51,615 nt of DNA from Myxococcales bacterium (GTDB lineage: Bacteria > Myxococcota_A > UBA796 > GCA-2862545): NCBI GenBank assembly GCA_019634415.1, contig JAHQVJ010000194.1:1-51615 (forward strand), given 5' to 3'. Position 1 is the stretch's first letter. Every line of letters begins with the position of its first letter. The notes below the pieces were generated by a model. It saw only the letters and a program-made list of their open reading frames with translations, ran no database searches and was not told the DNA's origin. A program made the position numbers and the translations under genes. Of this stretch, positions 32,461 through 43,016 are shown piece after piece.

Positions 32461-34200
32461 ATGGAACTCGGACCCGGCACAGTGGTCGAGCGCTACACCA
32501 TCGACGGAGTCCTCGGAAGAGGGGGCATGGCGGTCGTCTATCGCGTCCGCCACAACCAGCTGGGCTCCTTGCACGCGATGAAGGTGCTGTCGCTACCCAC
32601 CCCCATCATCCGCAAGCGACTCCTGCAGGAAGGGCGCGTGCAGAGCACCCTGCGCCACCCGAACGTGGTCGCGGTCACCGACGTCGTCGACGTGGAGGGG
32701 ATCCCCGCCTTGGTGATGGAATACGTCGGCGGGCCGTCCCTGTCGGACTTCCTCACCACGTGCACCCCCTCCATCGAGCAAGCCGATGCGCTCGCCGAGG
32801 GCATCCTGTCGGGGGTCACCGCCGCCCACGCCCTGGGATTCGTTCACCGCGATCTGAAGCCTGGCAACATCCTGCTGTCGACGGCAGGCGGAGTGCCCGT
32901 GCCCAAGATCACCGACTTCGGGCTCGCCAAGGTGCTCGAGCAGACCGGAGACACCGCCACCCGCACCCGCTCGGGCTCCGCGATGGGCACGCCCGCGTAC
33001 ATGGCCCCCGAGCAGATCCGCGATGCCTCGAGCGTGGATCACCGAGCCGATCTGTGGTCGCTGGGCGCCATCCTCTTCGAACTGCTGCACGGCCACCGAG
33101 CCTTTCGCGGCAGCGACACCATGGAGCTGTTCCAGGCCGTCTGCGACGGTGGCCACGAGCCCATCGATCCCACGCTCGAGGAGCGGTTCCGAGCCGCCAT
33201 CGAGGCGGCCCTGCAGGTGGATCGCGAGGAGCGCGTGCCCGACTGCGGCACCCTCCGCTCCCTGTGGACGGGCTCGGACACCGACGCCTGGTCGAGCGCA
33301 CGAGGCGTGTGGGACCAGAAGACGTTGTTCCAGGTGCAGTCCTTGAGCCAGGAGTCGCTCCCCAGCATGGAGGCGCCCTCCGGGGAGGGCACGTTCGTGT
33401 TCACGAGCGAGTCCGAGCGCGCCATCCAGGAGGCCCGTGGGGTGACCTTCGAGGTCGCCACGGTCCCGGCCGGCACCGCCCTGCTCGGCGAGCGGCCCGT
33501 GGACGTCACCCGCCCGTTCACGGCCACCACGTCGCCGCTGTCCAACGCGCTGATCGAGGCGCTGGGCTTCAGTCCGCCCCTGTCGTGGGACGACGCCGTG
33601 CAGGTCGCCAACGCCCTGTCGGCCGAGCACGCCCTGCCAGCCGCCTACGAGCTCGGGGACTGGGTGCAGCGCAAGGAGTACCACCTCGACGACATGGGGC
33701 GAATCCTCTACGAGATCGTGCGCCACGACCGCATCGCCGGGGTGCTGTCGGCCTTCGGCGAGCAGACCCTGCACGTGCTCCAGTTCACCCCCCAGCGCCT
33801 CACCGAGGTGGACGGCATCGGTCCCAAGACGGCCGCCAAGATCGGCGCTGCCTGGGACCGAACACGCTGCTTCACCCGCCCCGTGACCGTGCTCGACAAC
33901 GCCGGCTGGCGTCTGCCCACCGAGGCCGAGCTGCTGCTTTGCGGGCCGGGGGGCAAGGAGTGGACGGCCGTGGGCGACGAGGGGCCGAGCTGGTCGGACG
34001 TGCCCTCCGAGGTCCCGGAGTCGCCCCCACCCGACTGGGGTCCCCTCACGGGCAACCGGCGGCTCGTGCGCGACGCCAGCGACCGCTGGGCGCGTCCTCC
34101 CGAGTACCGGGACCCCTCGGTCCGGGTTCGGCTGATCCGGCGCGAGCAGAGCCTCTCCGGGCACAGCGGACTGGGCGAGGCGGCACGCACGTCGGTGTGA
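32461..34200 (+). CDS. Ser/Thr kinase with split FGE-like domain and HhH insert
   Basis: This 579-residue protein has an N-terminal Hanks-type kinase: VLGRGGMAVVYRV, Lys41 in HAMKVLS, catalytic HRDLKPGNIL (D131), DFGLAK (D152) and GTPAYMAPEQ. From about 330 comes an FGE/sulfatase-modifying-factor-like domain (VPAGTALLGE, SWDDAVQVANALS, AYELGDWV), which resumes at about 482 with GWRLPTEAELLLCG and ends VRVRLIRRE. Between the halves, about 402-475, lies a RecD2/RuvA-type helix-hairpin-helix module (GVLSAFGEQTLHVLQ, VDGIGPKTAAKIGAAW), a DNA-binding fold. No membrane segment is seen. The kinase should be active; it may respond to DNA, by inference. Confidence 0.85.
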   Translation: MELGPGTVVERYTIDGVLGRGGMAVVYRVRHNQLGSLHAMKVLSLPTPIIRKRLLQEGRVQSTLRHPNVVAVTDVVDVEGIPALVMEYVGGPSLSDFLTTCTPSIEQADALAEGILSGVTAAHALGFVHRDLKPGNILLSTAGGVPVPKITDFGLAKVLEQTGDTATRTRSGSAMGTPAYMAPEQIRDASSVDHRADLWSLGAILFELLHGHRAFRGSDTMELFQAVCDGGHEPIDPTLEERFRAAIEAALQVDREERVPDCGTLRSLWTGSDTDAWSSARGVWDQKTLFQVQSLSQESLPSMEAPSGEGTFVFTSESERAIQEARGVTFEVATVPAGTALLGERPVDVTRPFTATTSPLSNALIEALGFSPPLSWDDAVQVANALSAEHALPAAYELGDWVQRKEYHLDDMGRILYEIVRHDRIAGVLSAFGEQTLHVLQFTPQRLTEVDGIGPKTAAKIGAAWDRTRCFTRPVTVLDNAGWRLPTEAELLLCGPGGKEWTAVGDEGPSWSDVPSEVPESPPPDWGPLTGNRRLVRDASDRWARPPEYRDPSVRVRLIRREQSLSGHSGLGEAARTSV

Positions 34201-34315
34201 TTCCGCACACGAACCCCGCTCGGAACGCTCGCTGCGGCTGATCCGAGCCCGCTGCCTTGGCATGCCCCTTGCTTTCTTCCTCCATCGGCAGGACCCTCTG
34301 CCACGAGGAGTGGGC

Positions 34316-34585
34316 ATGCTCAGCAGCACCGACATCCTGCGCGTCAGCTACCAGTACGGGACCGACGATCAGCAGACGGACTCCGTGCTCGACCACACCG
34401 TGACCGTGTCCGAGCTGATGAAGGAGCCCACCTGCGTGAAGCGCACCGAGACCGTGCGCGACGCCGTCCGCGTGCTGGCCGAGGGCACCTTCCACTCGCT
34501 GCCCGTCACCACCGACTCCGGAGAGCTGGTGGGCATCGTGACCACCACGGACGTGATGCGCTACCTGCTCGATCAGCTGTCCTGA
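34316..34585 (+). CDS. Short CBS-domain protein, N-terminal half missing
   Basis: The 89-residue product carries one complete CBS motif (VSELMKEPTCVKRTETVRD ... GELVGIVTTTDVMRYLL). Before it stands only the tail of another (MLSSTDILRVSYQYG). CBS proteins normally have two motifs forming a pair that binds adenine nucleotides. The two codons before the ATG, Val-Gly, also fit the expected VGMLSSTDI, which suggests that the first motif was lost and an internal Met with a good GAGGAG site now serves as start. It may be a functional short protein or a remnant. It converges on the terpene synthase gene with two bases between stops. Confidence 0.6.
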   Translation: MLSSTDILRVSYQYGTDDQQTDSVLDHTVTVSELMKEPTCVKRTETVRDAVRVLAEGTFHSLPVTTDSGELVGIVTTTDVMRYLLDQLS

Positions 34586-34587
34586 GC

Positions 34588-35520
34588 CTACGCGGCCAGC
34601 TCGGCGTAGCGAGGGGCCACCCGATGCCAGGCCCCGAAGCCCGCCAGCAGGCGATGCACGCCGTCCATCCAGTCGAGCACCACCGGCTCCTCGGCGAATC
34701 GGTGGCGCAGGCGCTGGGCTTCCGCCTCGACCCTCGCCACCGCCTGGTCGTGGAACCGGACCACCGCCCGATCCGCCTCGTCGAGGCGCCATCCCCTGGC
34801 CGCAGCGAGGCTCGACGCCAGATCCAGTCGCCCTGGACCATCCTTGTCGCGACTGCAGTGGTCGTTGATGGCCAGGAACACGTCGGTGCAGGCTGCAGTC
34901 CAGTCGGCCATGGAGCCATCGGGGACGACCTGCCGCCCGAGGCTGTGCTCCACCAACGGCAGCATGGCACCGAGCCCGATGTTGACCCGACGCCACGCGA
35001 GGTAGGCATCGACGCTCGGGGGACGACCCCTCGCCAGTGCCTCCCGGAGCCGCACCTCGTAGGCCACCGTGGCCACGGTGGCGTCGAAGGTTGCCGCGAA
35101 TCTCCTCCGCCAAGCCGGCGACCGCGACCGAAGACCCTCGCCCGCCCGCGCGAAGGCACGCACCAAGGCGGGAGCGTCCGCAGGGGCGCTCCCCTGGCGC
35201 AGCGCCCGTGAGATCGCAGGATCGGGGCGACCCGTGGACTCGAGCGCGTCGTCGTAGACCGCCCAGGCCGAGCACAGCAAGGTGAGGGTCGCCAGCTCCG
35301 GCCCGCGAGCGGCCGGGAACATCGATGCCCCCAGCTGGCCCGGGCGCAGGGCGCGCAGGAAGTCGGAGGAACGGATCACGCCCAGCTCCACCAAGATCTG
35401 CGCTGCCCACCGACCCGCGGCGTCGCCATCCGGACTCGGCCCGACCACCCAGGTGGAGGGCACGAGCAGATCACGGCAGACCTCGACGCGCGAGGGGCTC
35501 CCCACGTGTGGCGCGCCCAT
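34588..35520 (-). CDS. Class I terpene synthase family protein
   Basis: This 310-residue protein has the marks of bacterial class I terpene cyclases, which ionise a prenyl diphosphate and cyclise it. The aspartate-rich motif is D90-D91-x-x-E94 (YDDALES). The second metal motif is N219-D220-x-x-S223-x-x-K226-D227 (NDHCSRDKD). The C-terminal Arg-Tyr pair (PRYAEL) closes the diphosphate site. A helical segment YLAWRRVNIGLG matches the usual region between them. The product cannot be predicted. The start ATG 35520 overlaps the stop of a 68-residue ORF as ATGA. No prenyl transferase or P450 gene is next to it. Confidence 0.85.
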   Translation of the reverse strand: MGAPHVGSPSRVEVCRDLLVPSTWVVGPSPDGDAAGRWAAQILVELGVIRSSDFLRALRPGQLGASMFPAARGPELATLTLLCSAWAVYDDALESTGRPDPAISRALRQGSAPADAPALVRAFARAGEGLRSRSPAWRRRFAATFDATVATVAYEVRLREALARGRPPSVDAYLAWRRVNIGLGAMLPLVEHSLGRQVVPDGSMADWTAACTDVFLAINDHCSRDKDGPGRLDLASSLAAARGWRLDEADRAVVRFHDQAVARVEAEAQRLRHRFAEEPVVLDWMDGVHRLLAGFGAWHRVAPRYAELAA

Positions 35521-35726
35521 CAGGTCCACCCGCGCACGGAAGGACGGAACGGCCCGGGTTCGTCGAGCAGCCGCTCGAGCTCCTCTGCGGTGGCGCAAGC
35601 GCCGAGCGCCTCGAGGAGTCGCCCGAGGGCAGCGGCGTCTTCGTCGGCAACGAGGCGAGCGACCGCGTCACGGGTCGTCGGGTCGCGCCGAGCCGCACGG
35701 ACGAGGGCAGTCAGGAGGGGGGACAT
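35520..35726 (-). CDS. Small ORF coupled to terpene synthase, 68 aa
   Basis: ATG 35726 sits six bases after GGAG and opens a 68-residue, mostly helical, acidic protein (LARRDPTT-like start, then ADEDAAALGRLLEALG and TAEELERLLDEPG). Its TGA overlaps the terpene synthase ATG, a strong sign of translational coupling. I do not recognise it. It could be a partner of the synthase or simply a coupling ORF that sets synthase translation. The frame extends to 35786, but the later ATG has the better site. Confidence 0.5.
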   Translation of the reverse strand: MSPLLTALVRAARRDPTTRDAVARLVADEDAAALGRLLEALGACATAEELERLLDEPGPFRPSVRGWT

Positions 35727-35943
35727 GGCAAGCTCCGAGGTCTCGCTGCCCCAGACGCAAGGGGCGTGCCATCCACCGCGCCACAACGAACCCCACCACG
35801 CCTACGTCGTAACTCGATCCACTCGTGCCGTTCGCGCGCCGACACGTGCGCGCACATCGAAGGCCTTCGCCGACGAGACAGGGGTGGCCATCGCCCCTGG
35901 TTGCAGACACAATGGGGTCTCAGGCTGGGATTTTGGGGGATTC

Positions 35944-37398
<1,455 letters not shown>

Positions 37399-37512
37399 CC
37401 CGACGTCCGACCCCATGGGCATCGATCTCGAAAATCACTGCGGAGGAGGGCGGTGCGTTGCGCATCCCTGGTCGGGACCGTGGACAGCGGCCCGCACACA
37501 CGGAGACTGCTC

Positions 37513-40500
37513 ATGCGATCCCGCCCGTTCCCCCTCGTCTTGGCGCTGTTGCTCCCCATGGCCTGTTCGGGCCCGAGGGACTCCGAGACCACCGGAGACG
37601 ACCCCACCAACACCCTGACCACCCCACAGCCCACGACGACCACTCCCACCACTGCACCCGGGACGGACGACCTCGGCTGCCTGCCCGAGCCTCACGAGGT
37701 CACCGACGAAGGCAGCTACCAGTCGCTGGTGGATGCTCGGGTGTCCGCCGAGATCGTGCGCGTGGAGCTGCGGGCCGCCGACCGCCCACGCCTCGCCGCC
37801 GCTGCGGCACTGCTCGTGGCCTACGCCACGGAGAATCCGCTCGCCAGCTCCGCCCAGCTGACCACCTTCGCCAGCGAGCTCGACGCCGCCCTGTCCACCT
37901 GGGCCTCGGGTGATCCCGAGCTGACGCAGCCACATCACCTGGTCCCTGCGCTGCGGCATGCGGCCGCCACCCTGTCGCATCCCGCCCTCGCCGGGACCCG
38001 TACCGACGTCGGGGAGAGGGCCACCGAGTGGCTCGGCATGAACATCCGCCAGCGCCCGAGCGACGACCGGGCCGTGGCCTTCGACCGGGCGCACCTCGTG
38101 GCCTTCGACCGGCACCAGCCCTTCGCTCACCTCGTGACCCAGGCCATGCTCGATCGGAGCCCGGATGCGTGTGTCCGGCCGGGGCTCGCCGCCGCCTTGC
38201 AGTCGTGGGCGACGACCCAGCAGCTGGAGCTGAGACCCGCCGACCTACAGGCCAGCTACCCCGGTGTCGCTGCCGCCAAGGCGGCCCTGCCGCAGTCCGT
38301 ACAGGCGTTCTTCGCCCAGCGCGACACCGGGTTCGTGGACCTGCGCGCCGCCGTTCGGCAGTCCTACGACGACACCGCCAAGCGCATTGCTGCCTTGGGA
38401 GACGAGATCGCAGACGCGCTCGAGGACGAGCCGGACGTGGTCGAGACCGGGCCCCTCACCAAGGAAGAGCTGGCAGATCTGATCGCGCAGCGAGCCGCGG
38501 AAGCCCAGGCGCGCACGGAGTCTCGCGCCACCGTGTCGCTGGTGGCTTCCCTGATGGAGCAGAGCGAGGTCGAGGCAGACGTGGGCTACGCCGCGCAAGC
38601 CGAAGAGGTGGCCGACGCGCAGGGAACCACCGAGGACGTCTTGGCCTACGTGCGGGACGGCATCAAGGTCGCGGGGGGCGTGGGAGCGTTCGTCGCTGGC
38701 GTGAAGCTCGCCAAGCCCGGCGTGGCCATCGCAGGCCTCGTGAGCGTGGCGGATGGCGCCTACGGCCTGTTCGGCCCCGACGAGGGCCCACCCCCCGAGA
38801 AGGAGATCCTCGAGCAGATCCTCCAGCTCCGGCAGCAGGTGGAGGATCTGCGGGTGCAGATGCACGACCGGTTCGATCGCATCGACAGTCGACTGAACGA
38901 GATGTTCGACGCGCTGTCGGCCGGGCTGGAGGCACTGGACGCCTCCACCCGGACCATCGACGGAAACGTGCGGGAGCTGTCTCGCGAGCTGTACGCCACG
39001 CGCTCCTCGGTGTTGGAGGGTCAGCTGGGCCTGCACGAGGCCCTACAGGCGGGGTTCGTGGAGAGTCTCATCGACGACATCGAGTTCGGGCTGGCCTTCC
39101 ACGAGCGCACGGGCAAGCCACTGGACTACGCTGGCTCGGGCAGCAACTCCTTCTTTGCCCTGCAGTCGCGGTTCTACACCGCCGCCGCCATCGACGCGAA
39201 GAACACGCTGCACGCAGGGTCCGACGTCCTCGACCTCGACGAGGCCACCGTCACGCTCACGAGCGATCTGGCGCTGCAGGTGAACGCCCTCGCACAGTTC
39301 CCCGCAGCCCTCGGTGAGGCCCCGTTGTCTTCGACCCGCTTGGCCAATCCGAGGATGTGGTCGGTGGGGGCCGACGCCTTTGCCCAGATGGCGCGCGAGA
39401 ACCCCTGGTACTTCGCCAGGGTGCACGACAGTGATCCGGGTCGGCTCACCGAGCTGATCGAGACGGGCGAGGCGGTGGAGTCGGCCCTACAGCTCGCGGC
39501 GGATCCGGTGTGGATCGAGCGGCTCGTCGACGAGCTGCAGCTCGAGGTGCTGGACCTGGAGGTGGAGGTGGGACTGCTGGAGTTCCTCCGGGACGGAGAC
39601 TACAGCGAGGAGTTCGATCCCTACCTGGGGGTGAACCAAGTCCCCAACCGCCTGGGGCTTCCCGTTCGGATCGTCACGAAGTCGTCCTTCCCTGCAGGCT
39701 TCGACCACAGCGCGCTGTGGGGGCTGCACGACCCTCTCTTCGCCGCTGCAGCGGTCACGCGGTTTCCAGGGTGGGGTCTGACACGCTGGGACACGGTCAT
39801 GTGGCATCAGTCCTCATTCTGGCACTTCGATCACGTGAGCCCCCCCTATACGAGGGTGTCCACGCCCTTGAGGGACATGACCTACACCCCGAACCTCCTC
39901 GCAACGTGGGGCGAGTGGGGTGCCATGGAACTCCACTACGACCCCGCTCCCCCCAAGGACGTGTCTCAGTGGTTCACGGACCATCCTGGCTTGCTCGAGA
40001 CCCTCTGTGGGGCGCAGGTGGGCGACGAGGTCGACGTGGATGGCATCATCGTCTCCGTGGCGACTCGAACGATCACGCCGTTCAAGAATGACGAGTTGGA
40101 TCCGTCGCCCCCTCTGCCGCGCCCCGACGTCGGCGACCTGACAGACCACATCCAGCAGATCCAGGAGGCCTACGAGCAGCGCCTGGATGAGCGTCTACTG
40201 GCTGCCGCCCCTCGCTTCCGCACCATCGACAACCTGGCGACTGTGTTGGATGCCTACCTGAGCCTGGGAGCCCCTCAGAGCCTGCTCGACGACGAGATCC
40301 TGCGGGCCCGACTGAGGGGCGACGCCGAGGTTCGGCTCGGGCACCTGGAAGCCACCGGCGGACTGGGTCGCTACGAGACGTACGACGTGGCGCGGCAGAG
40401 TGGCGTTCGCCCACCCGACCTCGAGCCAACGCTCCTGCCCGCGAGCGAGCAGCTACTGGAGCGTCTGCTGCCCGTGCTCGAGGAGGGCGTGCCCCAGAAG

Positions 40501-40863
40501 CATGCCTACCTGGAGTGGTCGCTGCAGGGCCTTCGGGCGCTCGAGCGCTCGGTGTTCGCGTTGTCCGCAGACGATGCCTACGCCACCACGGCCGGCACCA
40601 CGCTTCAGGTGGGTGCCACGCTCGGGGTGTTGAGCAACGACGCCGAGCAGCCAGGGGCCGCCTCGATCACGGCGGCGGTCACCGTGGAGCCCTCCAACGG
40701 CACCCTCACGCTGGGGTCCGATGGCTCGCTGACCTACGTGCCCGACGCGGGCTTCGTGGGGGAGGACTCCTTCGCCTACGAAGCCACGGCGATGCTGACG
40801 TCCGACACACCGGAGATCCAAGTCACGGCGGAGCCGGCCATGGTGGTCATCCGCGTCGAGTAG
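37513..40863 (+). CDS. Large lipoprotein with coiled coil and Ig-like end
   Basis: This 1116-residue protein has a lipoprotein signal (FPLVLALLLPMACSG) and a Thr/Pro-rich linker (TTPQPTTTTPTTAPG). The first 380 residues are helical. A hydrophobic, Gly/Ala-rich stretch lies at about 383-420 (VAGGVGAFVAGVKLA, VAIAGLVSVADGAYGLF), followed by a coiled coil at about 427-496 (RQQVEDLRVQMHDRFDRI). The middle is rich in aromatic residues. The last 100 residues form an Ig/cadherin-like domain with GVLSNDAEQPG and VPDAGFVGEDSFAYEA. I do not recognise the whole protein. A hydrophobic hairpin next to a coiled coil recalls helical pore-forming proteins, by shape only. Confidence 0.7.
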   Translation: MRSRPFPLVLALLLPMACSGPRDSETTGDDPTNTLTTPQPTTTTPTTAPGTDDLGCLPEPHEVTDEGSYQSLVDARVSAEIVRVELRAADRPRLAAAAALLVAYATENPLASSAQLTTFASELDAALSTWASGDPELTQPHHLVPALRHAAATLSHPALAGTRTDVGERATEWLGMNIRQRPSDDRAVAFDRAHLVAFDRHQPFAHLVTQAMLDRSPDACVRPGLAAALQSWATTQQLELRPADLQASYPGVAAAKAALPQSVQAFFAQRDTGFVDLRAAVRQSYDDTAKRIAALGDEIADALEDEPDVVETGPLTKEELADLIAQRAAEAQARTESRATVSLVASLMEQSEVEADVGYAAQAEEVADAQGTTEDVLAYVRDGIKVAGGVGAFVAGVKLAKPGVAIAGLVSVADGAYGLFGPDEGPPPEKEILEQILQLRQQVEDLRVQMHDRFDRIDSRLNEMFDALSAGLEALDASTRTIDGNVRELSRELYATRSSVLEGQLGLHEALQAGFVESLIDDIEFGLAFHERTGKPLDYAGSGSNSFFALQSRFYTAAAIDAKNTLHAGSDVLDLDEATVTLTSDLALQVNALAQFPAALGEAPLSSTRLANPRMWSVGADAFAQMARENPWYFARVHDSDPGRLTELIETGEAVESALQLAADPVWIERLVDELQLEVLDLEVEVGLLEFLRDGDYSEEFDPYLGVNQVPNRLGLPVRIVTKSSFPAGFDHSALWGLHDPLFAAAAVTRFPGWGLTRWDTVMWHQSSFWHFDHVSPPYTRVSTPLRDMTYTPNLLATWGEWGAMELHYDPAPPKDVSQWFTDHPGLLETLCGAQVGDEVDVDGIIVSVATRTITPFKNDELDPSPPLPRPDVGDLTDHIQQIQEAYEQRLDERLLAAAPRFRTIDNLATVLDAYLSLGAPQSLLDDEILRARLRGDAEVRLGHLEATGGLGRYETYDVARQSGVRPPDLEPTLLPASEQLLERLLPVLEEGVPQKHAYLEWSLQGLRALERSVFALSADDAYATTAGTTLQVGATLGVLSNDAEQPGAASITAAVTVEPSNGTLTLGSDGSLTYVPDAGFVGEDSFAYEATAMLTSDTPEIQVTAEPAMVVIRVE

Positions 40864-40979
40864 CCCGAGCTGCGTCGTGGCGACGTTCTGCAGAAATCTC
40901 GACCTCGTGCTTCCAACTCCGTCGACTCACGCATCTCCATGGATGAGCGGCACCGACGTGCTGCCATCCTGGAGACGAC

Positions 40980-42181
40980 ATGACACGCGTGCACATCCAT
41001 GGAATCCTCACCCTGGCGCTCTGCTCGTGGGCTTGCACCACCACCCCCGAGCAGGTCGCCGCAGACCCGGCCCACGACGAAGACCCAGTCGCCACGGCGA
41101 CACAGCCAGAGGGCCCGAGCAGCCCGGAGAGCCAGTTCCGGGAGCTGTCCGACAGCGAGCGCACCGCGCTCGGCGTCGCACTCCAGGATCTCGGCGTGCT
41201 CGATCCCATGATCGGCACTGCCCGCGACGCCTCGGCGGAGATCCGGACGGTCGGCCCCATCTCCTTCGGCTCGTCGCCCACCCCCACGCCGCCACCCTCG
41301 TCCACCCCTCCCCTCGAGGCCTACGACGGCACCGGGATCCAGTACGAGGTCACGTTCGGCACCAGCGACGACTTCCTGCACACCGGAGTCCTCGCCTGGA
41401 AAGGGCTCGACGTGAAGACGCAGACCGTCGACGAGGTCGTCCTCGTCTTGGTGAACGGCCTCGTGGACGCAGGCATCGTGGACGTGGGCGGCTTCGGTGC
41501 CGACGAGGGGCTCGCGATCATCTGGGACCAGGTCGCAGGCGAGACGTACCTCGCCGAGGAAGGCACCTTCGAGATCACGTCGATCACCTTCGACAGCGAA
41601 GTGGACTGCCTCGACCCATCCAAGGGATGGGGGGGAGACCTCGAGTGCATCGTGTCGGAAGGCACCCTCGACGGCGCACTCGACGTACCGCCTGGGCACT
41701 CACCTTCGGGCCGGGTCTCCTCGGGCCCACCGCGCCGGGACTTCCCCCCTCGGTGGCGGGCCACCTCGGCGTACTGGTGGACCTCGAGCCCCTCACCCTT
41801 CAGCTGCGGCTCACGGGAGCCGGCTACCGCAACGTCACCGCAGATCTGGTGACGAACCAGGCCCTGGCTGGCGTGGAGCTGGCGGGCATCAAGAAGATCG
41901 ACGTCGGCCCGGTGGCCTTGGGCCTCGGGGTGCGGCTCGGCGGTCACGGCATCGCCCAGTGGTTCGACTCGACGGGCGAAGCGCCACCTCGACGGGCGTC
42001 GACCGGCCGTGTGGGCCCAGTCCTGGGACTGGACGTCCCCGTCGGCCGCTCGGTGCTCGCGCTCTCGGGCGGCACCGACGTGCAGCTCTACCAGCGATTC
42101 GACGCCATCACCCGCACCTCGAACCTCGAGTCGACCGTTCTCCCCACCTTCTCGCTGGAGTGGGTCCACTATGTTCGCTGA
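40980..42181 (+). pseudogene. Lipoprotein/outer-membrane protein gene, frame broken
   Basis: The first part starts at ATG 40980 (GGAG six bases before) with lipoprotein signal GILTLALCSWACTTT, a Pro/Thr linker and a soluble domain (YEVTFGTSDDFLHTG, VLVLVNGLVDAG) up to about GALDV at 41690. There the frame turns to nonsense. Another frame carries convincing coding sequence from about 41690 (AWALTFGPGLLG) to the stop at 42181, with beta-barrel-like strands (LEPLTLQLRLTGAGY, ALGLGVRLGGHG, LPTFSLEWVHYVR). The second part has no start or signal of its own. It is one gene with a one-base slip or two genes joined by a deletion. Confidence 0.55.
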
Positions 42182-42965
42182 GTGGTTGCTGCTGTGGGCC
42201 GGGTGCGGGAGCGTCGTCGATGGCGCCTACCTGGGCGAGCCCCTGTTCCGCATCGAGGGCAACGTGTTCGAGGACGAGCTGGATGCGTCCACGGCCGAGG
42301 TGAGCGTGGCCATCGTGTGGCCCCGAGCCGCCACCGCCGAGGCTCGGTCACAGCCAGTCCTGGTGCAGACGTCGTTCCCGGCCCGGTACACCCTCGACGT
42401 GTTCAATCCCCCAGATCCATCCACGCTGCAGCCGCTGTCGGGAGCGACAGGTGTCGAGGCGAGCGTGGGCGACATCGTGCTGTTCGACGACCTCGACGAG
42501 GATGACCGCTGGGGAAGCGGAGAGCCGATCCTGGGCGGTGCCTTCGAGGCTGCGCTCGTGTGGGTGGATCCGGACACGCCTCCATCGGATCTGCAGCCCT
42601 TCGATCTGCAGCCCGGCTACAACCTGGCGCAGCGGGATCCATTCCTCGACTGCGACGCACCCCTGACCCAGCAGCTCGGCCCCACCACCGAGCCCGCCAC
42701 CGACCTGCACGTCGGCTACTACTGGCCCATCCTCCGCAGCCTAGAGTGCACGGGAGACGGCGGTGCCTACGAGGACTTCCGAGATCTGTTGTGGCAGGAG
42801 TGCCCACCTCCCTTCGTGCTCGAGGTAGAGTGCGAGACCTATGCGGAGCTGCTGAAGAACCCCTACACGGCCGCATCCCTGATGGGCATGCTCGACGGCG
42901 ACGACTTCTACTCGGAGTGCCTGGCCACCGTGTGCCCAGAGGTGGTCGCGATGCTCCGGCGCTGA
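42171..42965 (+). CDS. Putative lipoprotein, 264 aa
   Basis: It starts MFAEWLLLWAGCGSV, a short lipoprotein signal with Cys at residue 12, and overlaps the end of the preceding broken gene by 11 bases. The mature protein is acidic, has a beta-rich first half (RIEGNVFEDELDAS, VGDIVLFDDLDEDDRWG, a calcium-loop-like acidic run) and a Cys-containing helical second half (ECETYAELL, SECLATVCPEVV). I recognise no family. The overlap suggests that it was translated together with the beta-barrel-like protein upstream and may have worked with it at the cell envelope. Confidence 0.65.
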   Translation: MFAEWLLLWAGCGSVVDGAYLGEPLFRIEGNVFEDELDASTAEVSVAIVWPRAATAEARSQPVLVQTSFPARYTLDVFNPPDPSTLQPLSGATGVEASVGDIVLFDDLDEDDRWGSGEPILGGAFEAALVWVDPDTPPSDLQPFDLQPGYNLAQRDPFLDCDAPLTQQLGPTTEPATDLHVGYYWPILRSLECTGDGGAYEDFRDLLWQECPPPFVLEVECETYAELLKNPYTAASLMGMLDGDDFYSECLATVCPEVVAMLRR

Positions 42966-43016
42966 TGCGACCGCGTCTCGTGCACCCGGCATCGTCACCG
43001 ATGGTACAGCGCCCCC

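Noticed and set aside
32428..32574. N-terminal extension of the Rad50-like protein
   Set aside because: The added residues do not look like an SMC start, would overlap the kinase, and GTG 32427 has a good ribosome-binding site directly before the typical beta strand.
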